Of a stretch of 8,524 nucleotides of DNA, positions 1-5,868 are shown one piece after another; position 1 is the first letter of the stretch; every line of letters starts with the position of its first letter. Source of the stretch: JANSXG01 sp965652425 (GTDB taxonomy: Bacteria; Planctomycetota; Phycisphaerae; Phycisphaerales; UBA1924); contig CBFGVX010000107.1 in assembly GCA_965652425.1 (NCBI GenBank), forward strand, positions 1 to 8,524, read 5' to 3'. The notes below the pieces were generated by a model. It had not been told where the DNA came from and made no database searches. It saw only the letters and a list, made by a program, of their open reading frames with translations. The position numbers and the translations under genes are program-made.

Positions 1-665
1 CCGGACGCGACATCCTCGACGCCGTGCAGACCTCCGTGAACCCCAAGGTCATCGATGTGCCCAATCCCAAGGTCGGCACCGGCCGCTCGACCGTGGACGC
101 GGTCGCGAAGGACGGCATCCAGCTCCGCGCCCGCGCCCGCGTGACCGTGCGGGCGAACATCCAGCGCCTCGTCGGCGGTGCGACCGAGGAAACCATCGTC
201 GCCCGCGTGGGTGAGGGCATCGTGTCCACCATCGGTTCCTCCAGCACCCACGCCGAGGTGCTCGAGAACCCCGACCGCATCTCCAAGACCGTGCTCGGAC
301 GCGGCCTCGACGCGGGCACCGCCTTCGAGATCCTCTCCATCGACATCGCCGACATCGATGTCGGCGACAACATCGGCGCGAAGCTGCAGGCCGAGCAGGC
401 CGAGGCCGACACCAAGCGGTTCCAGGCCCAGGCCGAGCAGCGTCGCGCGATGGCCCTCGCCGAGGAGCAGGAGTTCCGAGCCCTCGAACAGAAGAACCGG
501 GCCGAGGTCGTGCTCGCCGAAGCCGAAGTGCCCCGCGCGATGGCCGAGGCCTTCCGCTCGGGCAACATGGGCATCATGGACTACTACCGCATGAAGAATG
601 TCGATGCCGACACCAGCATGCGCAACTCGATCGCCGGCAACGACGATCGCTCCAGCGGTTCCTGA
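1..665 (+). CDS. floA: Flotillin-like protein FloA, 3' part (5' end outside window)
   Basis: The frame is open from base 3, upstream of any start codon, so the gene begins before the window; 220 C-terminal residues are visible. FloA proteins are membrane-anchored, SPFH-like scaffold proteins of about 330 residues that form functional membrane microdomains. The N-terminal membrane hairpin would lie in the missing part. Visible family features are GRDILDAVQTSVNPKVID at the very start, a central SPFH-like domain with many short beta-type segments, then a long Ala/Glu/Gln-rich coiled coil (roughly visible residues 130-185, AKLQAEQAEADTKRFQAQAE). The tail contains GNMGIMDYYRMKN and the sequence NSIAG. 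The TGA stop lies 36 bp from the stop of the converging minus-strand gene. The identity is secure from these motifs; the name follows the FloA/UPF0365 family. Neighbours beyond the left edge (often an NfeD-type protein) cannot be seen. Confidence 0.93.
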   Translation, partial: GRDILDAVQTSVNPKVIDVPNPKVGTGRSTVDAVAKDGIQLRARARVTVRANIQRLVGGATEETIVARVGEGIVSTIGSSSTHAEVLENPDRISKTVLGRGLDAGTAFEILSIDIADIDVGDNIGAKLQAEQAEADTKRFQAQAEQRRAMALAEEQEFRALEQKNRAEVVLAEAEVPRAMAEAFRSGNMGIMDYYRMKNVDADTSMRNSIAGNDDRSSGS

Positions 666-701
666 TTACCACCGGGCTTTTTCCGACAACTCAGAACAGA
701 T

Positions 702-1301
702 TTAGCCGCCAAGGCCCGCTTTGCGAACCGCCTTGGCGGTTATCTCGCGCAGACGCTGCTGGCGGATCCCCTCGCTGCTGATCGTCGCCACCGCCTCGGG
801 CAGTCGGTAGATGACCGGCTGTGAGCGAGGACGAGTGCTCTTGTCTTCTGTTCGATCCGCCGCGCTCCAATCGAACCGGGGATCGATCTCGCGCAGCAGC
901 GCGGCGGTCGCGGGGTCCATGTTCTCGCGGTCGAAGCCAATGGGCGGACCGATGTGAAACTCCACCCCCGCCGGGTAGACCGGGATCTGGCCGTACGGCG
1001 TCGCGACATAGTCCGAGGCGTTGAAGACGGCGTAGATGCCGCCCGCCATGCGGTAGTACTGGTTCGGATCCAGCGGCGACTGGTACACATGCTCGAACGC
1101 CGTGTCGTGCCGGATCACCGGGGGCAGCACGCGCAGACTCGTGCGCAGCGAGTCGAGATCCTCGATGCCCGCGTCGAGCGGGCGCGGGTTCGGGTCGGAC
1201 TGCACCGGTGTCTGAGCCCCCGCCGAGGAGCATGACAGAAGCAGCCCTGCGCCAAACGCCAGGGCGGTCCGAATCGGGCTGGACATGGACATGTTCGGCA
1301 C
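702..1301 (-). CDS. Exported protein of unknown function (signal peptide, possible lipoprotein)
   Basis: I do not recognise this protein. The reading frame is open up to an ATG at 1349, but I prefer the GTG at 1301-1299: a GAGGA Shine-Dalgarno (1309-1313) sits 7 nt upstream, whereas the upstream ATG has none and lies inside a dyad. This gives 199 residues. The N-terminus is a signal peptide: Arg11, then a hydrophobic stretch at about 12-23. LLSC (Cys24) could be a lipobox, although Leu at -2 is unusual; Ala-Gly-Ala before Gln30 is an equally good signal peptidase I site. The mature part is rich in Pro, Asp and Tyr, with segments such as YYRMAGGIYAVFN and YGQIPVYPAGVEFHIGPPIG. It has no further membrane segment, and ends in a basic, probably helical tail. 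The product probably acts in the periplasm or is tethered to a membrane. It is separated from the Rrf2-type regulator gene by a terminator, so it is probably transcribed on its own. Confidence 0.75.
   Translation of the reverse strand: MPNMSMSSPIRTALAFGAGLLLSCSSAGAQTPVQSDPNPRPLDAGIEDLDSLRTSLRVLPPVIRHDTAFEHVYQSPLDPNQYYRMAGGIYAVFNASDYVATPYGQIPVYPAGVEFHIGPPIGFDRENMDPATAALLREIDPRFDWSAADRTEDKSTRPRSQPVIYRLPEAVATISSEGIRQQRLREITAKAVRKAGLGG
705..740. terminator. Strong hairpin at convergent gene ends (possible bidirectional terminator)
   Basis: CCGCCAAGG at 706-714 is perfectly complementary to CCTTGGCGG at 731-739, giving a 9-bp stem with a 16-nt loop. An overlapping alternative hairpin is AACCGCC-TT-GGCGGTT at 726-741. 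The element covers the last codons of the minus-strand gene and lies about 40 bp past the floA stop, so it could end transcription from both sides. There is no long T-run on either strand (TTATCT on plus, CTAAATCT on minus), so it is a weak fit to a classic intrinsic terminator. A shorter 4-bp stem (656-659 with 671-674) followed by GGC and five Ts lies directly behind floA. Confidence 0.4.
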
Positions 1302-1337
1302 GGATCTATCCTCGACTGCGATTGGGCTTCCCGCAAG

Positions 1338-1358
1338 CGCGATGAGCATGTCATCGCG
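1338..1358. promoter_or_regulatory. Perfect 8+8 bp dyad upstream of exported-protein gene (operator candidate)
   Basis: CGCGATGA (1338-1345) and TCATCGCG (1351-1358) are exact reverse complements separated by GCATG. The 21-bp dyad lies 37 bp upstream of the preferred GTG start of the minus-strand exported-protein gene, downstream of the terminator of the gene behind it. The position and length suit an operator for a dimeric regulator. An RNA hairpin in the 5' leader is the alternative. No clear -35/-10 pair is visible around it. Confidence 0.45.
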
Positions 1359-1376
1359 ACAAACGGAGCCGGCGCA

Positions 1377-1401
1377 CGAAAACCGGCCCCACGGGGCCGG
1401 T
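1377..1401 (-). terminator. Intrinsic terminator of the rrf2-family gene
   Basis: Read on the minus strand, an 8-bp GC-rich stem (1394-1401 with 1382-1389; ACCGGCCC against GGGCCGGT) with a 4-nt loop is followed by TTTTCG. It lies about 38 bp past the TGA of the Rrf2-type gene at 1439. The U-tract is short, but the position and stem strength make a Rho-independent terminator the simplest reading. Confidence 0.7.
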
Positions 1402-1438
1402 CGGAAAGAGTGCTGCGATGGGTGCGCCGGTGGGATGC

Positions 1439-1960
1439 TCAGCGGGCGGAATTGCCCGTGAAGCTGGGCATGGGCCGGGGCTGGGTCGCCGCGGCCGGGG
1501 CCTTCATGGGCTGGGCGGTGACCCGCTCGGGCTTGGCGCTCGCCGGTGAGGCATCCAGACGGTCGAGGATGTCAGCAACGGTGAGGGAGCCGATCTTCGA
1601 CTGGAAGGCCTCGTCGATGCGGTCGTTGACCATGTTGAGCGTGCGCCGACCGACGGTGTCGGTGGGGGCCTGCTCAGAGTCATCCGACTTGGCGCTGGAG
1701 GTTTCGAGCACCGTGACGATCTCCGCGAGCGTCAGTTCCTCCGGGGAGCGGACGAGGCGGTAGCCGCCACCCGCACCGACCTTGGATTCCAGGATCCCGG
1801 CGGATTTCAGAGCCAGGAGAATGGATTCGAGAAACTTGCCGGGAAGCTGCTCGTTCTCCGCGATCTCGCGGGACTGGAGGTAGCCGGGTCCCGAGCGGGC
1901 GCGATCGGCGAGCCGAGCGGTCGCCATGATTCCGTATTCTGTTCGTTTGCTGAGTCGCAT
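1439..1960 (-). CDS. Rrf2-family transcriptional regulator without Fe-S cysteines
   Basis: Rrf2 proteins are dimeric winged-helix DNA-binding regulators; IscR and NsrR members sense through an Fe-S cluster, while CymR-type members lack one. The start chosen is the ATG at 1960-1958, giving MRLSKRTEYG, the usual Rrf2 N-terminus, with AGGGGGA upstream. An in-frame ATG at 1987 would add only GITRGITP, which is encoded by a repeat. Of 173 residues, about 1-85 form the winged helix: helix-turn-helix at roughly 28-57 (LQSREIAENEQLPGKFLESI), then the wing VGAGGGYRLVRSPEELTLAEI at about 61-81, which is highly typical. Where IscR carries its three cysteines there is only an acidic/polar stretch (about 88-103), and the whole protein contains no cysteine. 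A dimerisation helix follows, then a Pro/Ala-rich tail (about 138-173) that is not typical. The gene follows a TonB-like gene on the same strand with a 101-bp gap and ends in its own terminator. Its targets are unknown. Confidence 0.88.
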   Translation of the reverse strand: MRLSKRTEYGIMATARLADRARSGPGYLQSREIAENEQLPGKFLESILLALKSAGILESKVGAGGGYRLVRSPEELTLAEIVTVLETSSAKSDDSEQAPTDTVGRRTLNMVNDRIDEAFQSKIGSLTVADILDRLDASPASAKPERVTAQPMKAPAAATQPRPMPSFTGNSAR

Positions 1961-1963
1961 GGG

Positions 1964-1985
1964 TGTGATCCCCCTTGTGATCCCC
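1964..1985. repeat. 10-bp direct repeat in the rrf2-family leader
   Basis: TGTGATCCCC occurs at 1964-1973 and again at 1976-1985, an exact repeat with a 12-bp period. On the minus strand this reads GGGGATCACA twice, immediately before the chosen ATG at 1960. The copy nearer the gene supplies its Shine-Dalgarno-like GGGGGA. It may be a paired regulator or anti-ribosome site, or a recent small duplication. Just upstream (on the minus strand) lies TTTCC-AAAC-GGAAA (1991-2004), a 5+5 bp dyad. Confidence 0.5.
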
Positions 1986-2027
1986 AAAGTTTTCCAAACG
2001 GAAAGTAGAGGGCTAGGTTCAATGCTA

Positions 2028-2060
2028 ATTCTACACCTGGTGACACACGGGTTGCCACCA
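2028..2060 (-). promoter_or_regulatory. Candidate promoter and operator of the rrf2-family gene
   Basis: On the minus strand a -10-like TAGAAT lies at 2033-2028. An imperfect dyad, TGGTGAC (2038-2044) facing GCCACCA (2054-2060) with one mismatch and a 9-bp spacer, covers where the -35 box would be. A 23-bp dyad over a promoter is a plausible autoregulatory site for an Rrf2-type dimer, but the -35 match is poor and this is inference from position. Confidence 0.3.
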
Positions 2061-2061
2061 G

Positions 2062-3126
2062 TTACAGGAGAATCTCCAGTTTTATGGAGATGTATGCCGG
2101 ATTTTCCGGGTCCTCCGGATCTGGCAGGGTCTGAAGAAGTTCACCTTCCGCCCGCCACTGGGCCAAAGCGATACGCACCTGAATGTCCACTTGTTCGTGG
2201 CCGGATGAACGAATAATCCTAGGCGGGAGTGGGACACCATTCCTCCGAAAATCAAGCTGCACGACGGGATTTCGCGGACGCGCCGTCGCCAAGGTTACAT
2301 TCGAGAAAGAGGGCCTCACGGTTCGGATGGAAAGGCCCTGAGCGACCAAGGGTTTGCCCAGATCATCCCTTTTGACAGGGTTCACAGCGGCGGCATCGGC
2401 CTCTCGGTCCGAATTCAGGCCGGATTCGCCCGATGCCTGCGGTTTCGCCGGGCTTTGCCCATTTTCGGCACGGGGTTCTACGGGTTCGTCCTGGGTCGAT
2501 TCCGTGATCTCAACTTCCTGATCCCGTGCCACCGTCCGCCGACGCTGAAGCTCAACCAGGGCCGGTATCGGGTTCAGGCGAGGCAGGTCGGCGGCGAGGC
2601 CTTCCAGCGCTTCGATCATCTCCACGAGCTGAGCCGGATCGAGCTGCTCATCCGGTCCGGGTATGGATTGCTCTTCGGACTGATCGGGTTCTGAGAGCGT
2701 CGGCTCGCCGTGCGTATCCGGTTCCGGGCTCTCGGCGAGCGATTCCGTCGGCTCGGGCTCCGGGGACTCTGTGGGCTGCTCGGTGGGGAGGGGTTCTTCC
2801 GAGGGAGCGGCGGGATCATCGGGGCTTTGCTGGGCCTGATCGATTTCCGACTTCGGGGCCCACATCTCCTCGAACTCTTCGTAGCCGATCCAGGTCAGCG
2901 AAGCGGTCCGGGCGTCTGGGTTTCCGAGTTGAACCCGACGCTGCTCGGGGTCTTCGGTGGTGTCAAAGCGGGAGAACCGGGTGTCCAGTGATGGGTTCGA
3001 TGCCCGGTTTGCCTGGATGCCGATGGCAAGCCCCAGTCCCGCGTGGAGAAGCAGCGACGCGCCGATGGCCACGCTGAGGGGGATCCTCGCGATGGTGGAC
3101 CGGGATGCGTGGGTATCGCTGGGCAT
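2062..3126 (-). CDS. TonB-like energy transducer with acidic Pro-rich linker
   Basis: This 354-residue protein probably couples the inner-membrane proton-driven ExbB/ExbD motor to outer-membrane partners, as TonB does. An N-terminal basic segment leads into a single membrane anchor (about residues 15-37, rich in Leu/Ala/Ile/Gly). A long low-complexity region follows (about 90-165) dominated by Glu, Pro, Ser and Asp with repeated PEP/SPEP units. It is strongly acidic, whereas classical TonB linkers are Pro/Lys-Pro/Glu rich. A possible helical part (about 170-200) and another disordered stretch follow. The last 91 residues (264-354) resemble a TonB C-terminal domain: PVVQLDF, an SSGHEQVD segment, AQWRAEG and a final beta strand YISIKLEILL. 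The gene follows exbD by 73 bp on the same strand, which supports the assignment. No Shine-Dalgarno precedes the ATG; TATTCT lies 9 nt upstream. A TolA/TonB-like periplasmic protein of other function remains possible, so no gene symbol is given. Confidence 0.75.
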   Translation of the reverse strand: MPSDTHASRSTIARIPLSVAIGASLLLHAGLGLAIGIQANRASNPSLDTRFSRFDTTEDPEQRRVQLGNPDARTASLTWIGYEEFEEMWAPKSEIDQAQQSPDDPAAPSEEPLPTEQPTESPEPEPTESLAESPEPDTHGEPTLSEPDQSEEQSIPGPDEQLDPAQLVEMIEALEGLAADLPRLNPIPALVELQRRRTVARDQEVEITESTQDEPVEPRAENGQSPAKPQASGESGLNSDREADAAAVNPVKRDDLGKPLVAQGLSIRTVRPSFSNVTLATARPRNPVVQLDFRRNGVPLPPRIIRSSGHEQVDIQVRIALAQWRAEGELLQTLPDPEDPENPAYISIKLEILL

Positions 3127-3135
3127 GGCACACGA

Positions 3136-3141
3136 AGAATA
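3136..3141 (-). promoter_or_regulatory. -10-like TATTCT close upstream of the TonB-like start
   Basis: On the minus strand TATTCT ends 9 nt before the ATG at 3126, in the 73-bp gap behind exbD. A start about 7 nt after the hexamer would leave a leader of only a few bases. The gene may instead simply be read through from exbD, since the spacing is short enough for an operon. Confidence 0.3.
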
Positions 3142-3199
3142 GGACCCCCCGCCGGGGAATTCGTTCGGACCCTGGGGACCGAGGGGCAGTGCCTTGGAT

Positions 3200-3670
3200 T
3201 TACCGCTGATCGGAGGGTGGGTTCGGGCTTCTCAGGTAGCGGAAGTCGGAAATCCCGCTTTCGCGCAGGGCATCGAGCAGTTCGAGGATCCTGCCGTGCC
3301 TGGCCTGTTCATCGATCGCGAGCATCAGCGTGGGGAGGGGCTGCTCGGTCTGGGGCGCGATCCCGGCGGTTTCGATCAGGGCCAGTCGGATGCGCTCGGC
3401 GATTTCGGGGCCGATGGGTTCGCCCGCCGCGGCTAGGGTGAGATCGGCCATGGTCAGTTCCCCCTCGGCGGTCATGCCTATCACGGTCGGTCGGACGCCG
3501 GAGGGCTGATCGGCTCCGCTGCGCACCTCGGGCAGCCGGATATCGGTCGCGTCCATGCGCACGGTGAGGATGAGGGCGAAGACGAAGAAGGTGAGCAGGA
3601 GAAACACCACATCGATCAGCGGCGTGATCTCGACCGAGGGCGCGACGGTGGTGCGACGGGCGCGGAGCAT
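3200..3670 (-). CDS. exbD: ExbD/TolR-type biopolymer transport protein
   Basis: ExbD-type proteins form the proton-conducting core of the TonB or Tol motor together with ExbB/TolQ pentamers. The 156-residue length is typical. After a short cytoplasmic N-terminus (VAPSVEITPL) comes one membrane helix at about residues 15-37 with the family signature PLIDVVFLLLTFFVF; Asp20 matches the conserved membrane aspartate that carries protons. The rest is periplasmic, with LMLAIDEQARHGRILELLDALRESGISDF giving the usual ExbD fold end. The downstream neighbour is the TonB-like gene. No exbB precedes it: the next gene upstream is divergent trpE, only 56 bp away. The ATG at 3670 has no Shine-Dalgarno, but TACCCT ends 7 nt before it. 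Whether it serves TonB-type import, Tol-type envelope work or another motor cannot be decided from the sequence. Confidence 0.9.
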   Translation of the reverse strand: MLRARRTTVAPSVEITPLIDVVFLLLTFFVFALILTVRMDATDIRLPEVRSGADQPSGVRPTVIGMTAEGELTMADLTLAAAGEPIGPEIAERIRLALIETAGIAPQTEQPLPTLMLAIDEQARHGRILELLDALRESGISDFRYLRSPNPPSDQR

Positions 3671-3677
3671 CGGGGTA

Positions 3678-3683
3678 AGGGTA
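3678..3683 (-). promoter_or_regulatory. -10-like TACCCT of exbD, 7 nt before ATG
   Basis: On the minus strand the hexamer TACCCT is followed by seven bases and then the exbD ATG, so transcription would start at or next to the start codon. There is no obvious -35 match; the expected -35 zone lies in a CGCGCG-rich stretch shared with the divergent trpE promoter. Confidence 0.35.
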
Positions 3684-3684
3684 T

Positions 3685-3708
3685 CGCGCGGTCGCGCGGG
3701 AAGCGCGC
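3685..3708. repeat. CGCGCG repeats in the exbD-trpE divergent promoter
   Basis: CGCGCG-GT-CGCGCG occupies 3685-3698, and GCGCGC follows at 3703-3708. These lie between the two outward-facing -10-like hexamers, exactly where both -35 elements should overlap. They may bind a shared regulator or merely reflect GC-rich composition. Confidence 0.35.
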
Positions 3709-3714
3709 GGGGGG

Positions 3715-3720
3715 TATGCT
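3715..3720 (+). promoter_or_regulatory. -10-like TATGCT of trpE, 6 nt before ATG
   Basis: TATGCT is followed by TGCGCC and then the trpE ATG at 3727. No purine-rich ribosome site lies between them. A transcript starting 6-7 nt after the hexamer would begin at the start codon. No convincing -35 is seen. Confidence 0.4.
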
Positions 3721-3726
3721 TGCGCC

Positions 3727-5352
3727 ATGCGTGGAGTTTCGATCGATCGCGAGCGTTTTTGTGAATTGGCAGGGCGATCCGCCGGTGGCGGTCGGCTCGT
3801 GATCCCCGTCGGGGTCCGGCTTCTGGGCGACCGACTGACCCCGGTGAGCGCGTACCGCCGGCTGGTTCGGGAAGACGATCGGACCGCGCCGTCGTTCCTG
3901 TTCGAATCGGTGGAGAACGGCGAGCGTCAGGGGCGGTACTCGATCCTTGGCAGCAGGCCGAGCATCGAAGTGGTGGCGCACGAGCACCGTGTGCGGGTGA
4001 CTGACCGCAGGGAGCAACCGTACTCAGACGAGCCGGGATCGGATCCGCTGGACACGCTTCGCAGCATCAGCGCGGAGCTGCGGCTGGTCCGCCCGGATCA
4101 GGATGATGTCGCGTCCCGGCTGCTTCCCGGCTCGTTTCTGGGCGGCTGGGTGGGCTACGCCGGGTACGACTCTGCGCGGTATGTGGAGCCGGAGAAGCTG
4201 CCGTTCGACGCTGCGCCAGAGGACGATCGCGGTCTGCCCGATCTGCACTTCGGGTTTTACCCGCAGATGGTCGTGTTCGATCATGTCGCGAAGCTGGTGC
4301 ACATCGTTCGCCTGGTGGAGTTGAATGAAGGAGCCGACGCGGGGGCGAGCTACGACCGCGCGATCCGCGAGATCGAGGGCACGCTCGCGCAGCTGACGCA
4401 CGAGAACGAAGCGCTGCGCAGCGCCGTATTCCCTTCCCCGGCCGAGACGACGCGCGGCGAGACGCGCTCCAACATGACGCGCGAGCAGCACGCGGCGATG
4501 GTCGAGCGGGCGAAGGAGTACATCCGCGCCGGCGACATCTTTCAGGTGGTCATCGGTCAGCGGTTGGAGCGGGAGAGCGCGGTGGACCCGTTCGAGGTGT
4601 ACCGGGCGCTGCGCGTGGTGAACCCGAGCCCGTACATGGGGTACCTGCAGGCCGAGGGGTGCATTCTGGTGGCATCGAGCCCGGAAATCCTCTGCCGCGT
4701 CCGTCGGGAGGGGGAGGCGCTGGTGCTGACCAACCGTCCGCTCGCGGGAACGCGCAAGCGTGGTGAGACCGAAGCGCAGGACCTCGCGCTCGAGGCCGAG
4801 CTTCTGGCCGATGAGAAGGAGCGCGCTGAGCACATCATGCTGGTAGACCTGGGGCGCAACGATGTCGGACGGGTTTCCGAGCGAGCGAGTGTCAGTCTGG
4901 ACGAGCTGATGGTGATCGAGCGCTACAGCCATGTGATGCACATCAGCAGCACGGTGACGGGACGGCTCAACGAGGGGCTGGACTGCTGGGACGCTCTGCG
5001 GGCGACGCTGCCGGTCGGCACGATCAGCGGGGCGCCGAAGATCCGCGCCATGCAGATCATTGACGAGCTCGAGCGGGTGAAGCGGGGGCCGTACGGCGGG
5101 GGCTTCGGCTGCGTCGGGCTGGACGGCGAGATGGACATCGCGCTCACGCTGCGGACGATCGTGGTGCCGCTGGAGCGAGCGCCTGGCGGCAAAAACGGAG
5201 CAGCCCGCGGGCGATGGGTGTATCACCTGCAGGCTGCTGGGGGGATCGTCTTCGATTCTCAGACCGACGCGGAGTTCGCCGAGACGGTCAACAAAAGCGC
5301 GGCTCTCGGTGCGGCGATTGACGCCGCGGAGGCGGCCTTCGCTCCGGAGTGA
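3727..5352 (+). CDS. trpE: Anthranilate synthase component I
   Basis: TrpE converts chorismate to anthranilate, the first committed step of tryptophan synthesis, using ammonia delivered by the glutaminase TrpG. The length of 541 residues is normal. The N-terminal regulatory domain carries FLFES (57-61), matching the LLES-type motif that binds tryptophan for feedback inhibition, followed by GRYSILG. The C-terminal chorismate-binding domain shows VNPSPYMGYL, TNRPLAGTRKRG (about 334-345), LVDLGRNDVGRV (about 372-383), ERYSHVMH (about 398-405, with the conserved catalytic-region His), PVGTISGAPK (about 429-438) and YGGGFG. NPSPYM and the regulatory motif favour TrpE over aminodeoxychorismate synthase PabB. 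No trpG or other trp gene is in the window, and no attenuator fits in the 56-bp upstream gap, so regulation by feedback is likely. The start at 3727 is the first ATG and has no Shine-Dalgarno. It converges with the HU gene across 27 bp, in which no clear terminator is visible. Confidence 0.94.
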   Translation: MRGVSIDRERFCELAGRSAGGGRLVIPVGVRLLGDRLTPVSAYRRLVREDDRTAPSFLFESVENGERQGRYSILGSRPSIEVVAHEHRVRVTDRREQPYSDEPGSDPLDTLRSISAELRLVRPDQDDVASRLLPGSFLGGWVGYAGYDSARYVEPEKLPFDAAPEDDRGLPDLHFGFYPQMVVFDHVAKLVHIVRLVELNEGADAGASYDRAIREIEGTLAQLTHENEALRSAVFPSPAETTRGETRSNMTREQHAAMVERAKEYIRAGDIFQVVIGQRLERESAVDPFEVYRALRVVNPSPYMGYLQAEGCILVASSPEILCRVRREGEALVLTNRPLAGTRKRGETEAQDLALEAELLADEKERAEHIMLVDLGRNDVGRVSERASVSLDELMVIERYSHVMHISSTVTGRLNEGLDCWDALRATLPVGTISGAPKIRAMQIIDELERVKRGPYGGGFGCVGLDGEMDIALTLRTIVVPLERAPGGKNGAARGRWVYHLQAAGGIVFDSQTDAEFAETVNKSAALGAAIDAAEAAFAPE

Positions 5353-5379
5353 GTCGGCTGACCCACTGAAACGGGCGGG

Positions 5380-5655
5380 TTACTTGGAGAGCAGATCCTT
5401 GAAGTTCTGGCTGGGGGTGAAACCGACGGAGGTCGAGGCGGGGATATCGATGGGCTCGCGGGTCGCGGGGTTGATGCCTTTGCGGGCCTTGCGGTGCTTC
5501 TTCTTGAAGGTTCCGAATCCGGTGATGGCGACTTTGTCGTCCTTCTGGACGCCCTCGGAGATGGTGTCGAGAACGATATCGACCACCTTGGTTGCGGTGG
5601 CCTTGGACTCGCCGAGCTGGGATGCGACGGCTTCGATCAGATCGCCTTTGTTCAT
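5380..5655 (-). CDS. HU-family histone-like DNA-binding protein
   Basis: HU proteins are small dimeric nucleoid proteins that bend DNA. The 91-residue product is the standard length and begins MNKGDLIEAVASQLGES, the usual helical dimerisation half. The body contains KVAITGFGTF and the HU/IHF signature region KARKGINPATREP (about 56-68), whose Pro at the arm tip intercalates into DNA. The end reads VGFTPSQNFKDLLSK. The start at 5655 is chosen because the family begins there and TGAGG lies 7 nt upstream; the frame stays open far upstream but codes nothing HU-like. The product could be HU or a single-chain relative of IHF; homodimeric HU is most likely. The monocistronic context with a long (~90 nt) predicted leader suggests independent, probably high expression. 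The frame is intact with no odd residues. Confidence 0.95.
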   Translation of the reverse strand: MNKGDLIEAVASQLGESKATATKVVDIVLDTISEGVQKDDKVAITGFGTFKKKHRKARKGINPATREPIDIPASTSVGFTPSQNFKDLLSK

Positions 5656-5753
5656 GGATGACCTCAGAAAGGGATGTGCCGCGGGGGCGGCGGATGAATG
5701 AAAAAGATCAATACGGGCCAGCGTTTCGGCCCTGAGCGGCTGGCGGGGGGCCG

Positions 5754-5782
5754 AATGTACGCGAACTGATGCCTTGGTGAAA
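5754..5782 (-). promoter_or_regulatory. Candidate sigma70-type promoter of the HU gene
   Basis: On the minus strand TTTCAC (5782-5777) is followed by a 17-bp spacer and TACATT (5759-5754). This would give a leader of roughly 90 nt. That leader contains a small hairpin, GGGCC/GGCCC at 5715-5719 and 5728-5732. The matches to consensus are moderate, so this is one candidate only. Confidence 0.3.
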
Positions 5783-5831
5783 GTGCGTATTGACCAGTTT
5801 TGCCCGAAACCGTGCGATTCTCGGAAATCAC

Positions 5832-5861
5832 TTGGGGCCGGGCGGGGGGCTCGGGTACAAT
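5832..5861 (+). promoter_or_regulatory. Candidate clpS promoter with start point at the ATG
   Basis: TTGGGG (5832-5837), an 18-bp spacer and TACAAT (5856-5861, five of six consensus bases) precede the chosen clpS ATG by seven bases. A transcript would therefore start at about 5868-5869, on the initiation codon. There is no Shine-Dalgarno. This is the best -10 match among the five closely spaced cases in the window. Confidence 0.45.
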
Positions 5862-5868
5862 GCCGGCG

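Noticed and set aside
1302..1349. ATG at 1349 as the start of the exported protein
   Set aside because: It has no ribosome site, sits inside a perfect dyad, and would put a non-hydrophobic stretch before the signal peptide. The GTG at 1301 has GAGGA at 7 nt.
4024..5226. Long minus-strand open frame (400 codons) opposite trpE
   Set aside because: It lies entirely inside trpE, whose protein shows full family motifs. The minus-strand product is Arg/His-rich low-complexity sequence with no recognisable domain, as expected for an antisense shadow in GC-rich DNA.
3727..5352. trpE gene being pabB (aminodeoxychorismate synthase)
   Set aside because: The NPSPYM motif and the LLES-like FLFES feedback motif point to TrpE. 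PabB would usually differ at these places. Not excluded absolutely, since no trpG or pabA is adjacent.
5353..5379. Terminator between trpE and the HU gene
   Set aside because: Only a loose ACCC/GGGT pairing without a T-run is visible in the 27-bp gap, too weak to call.
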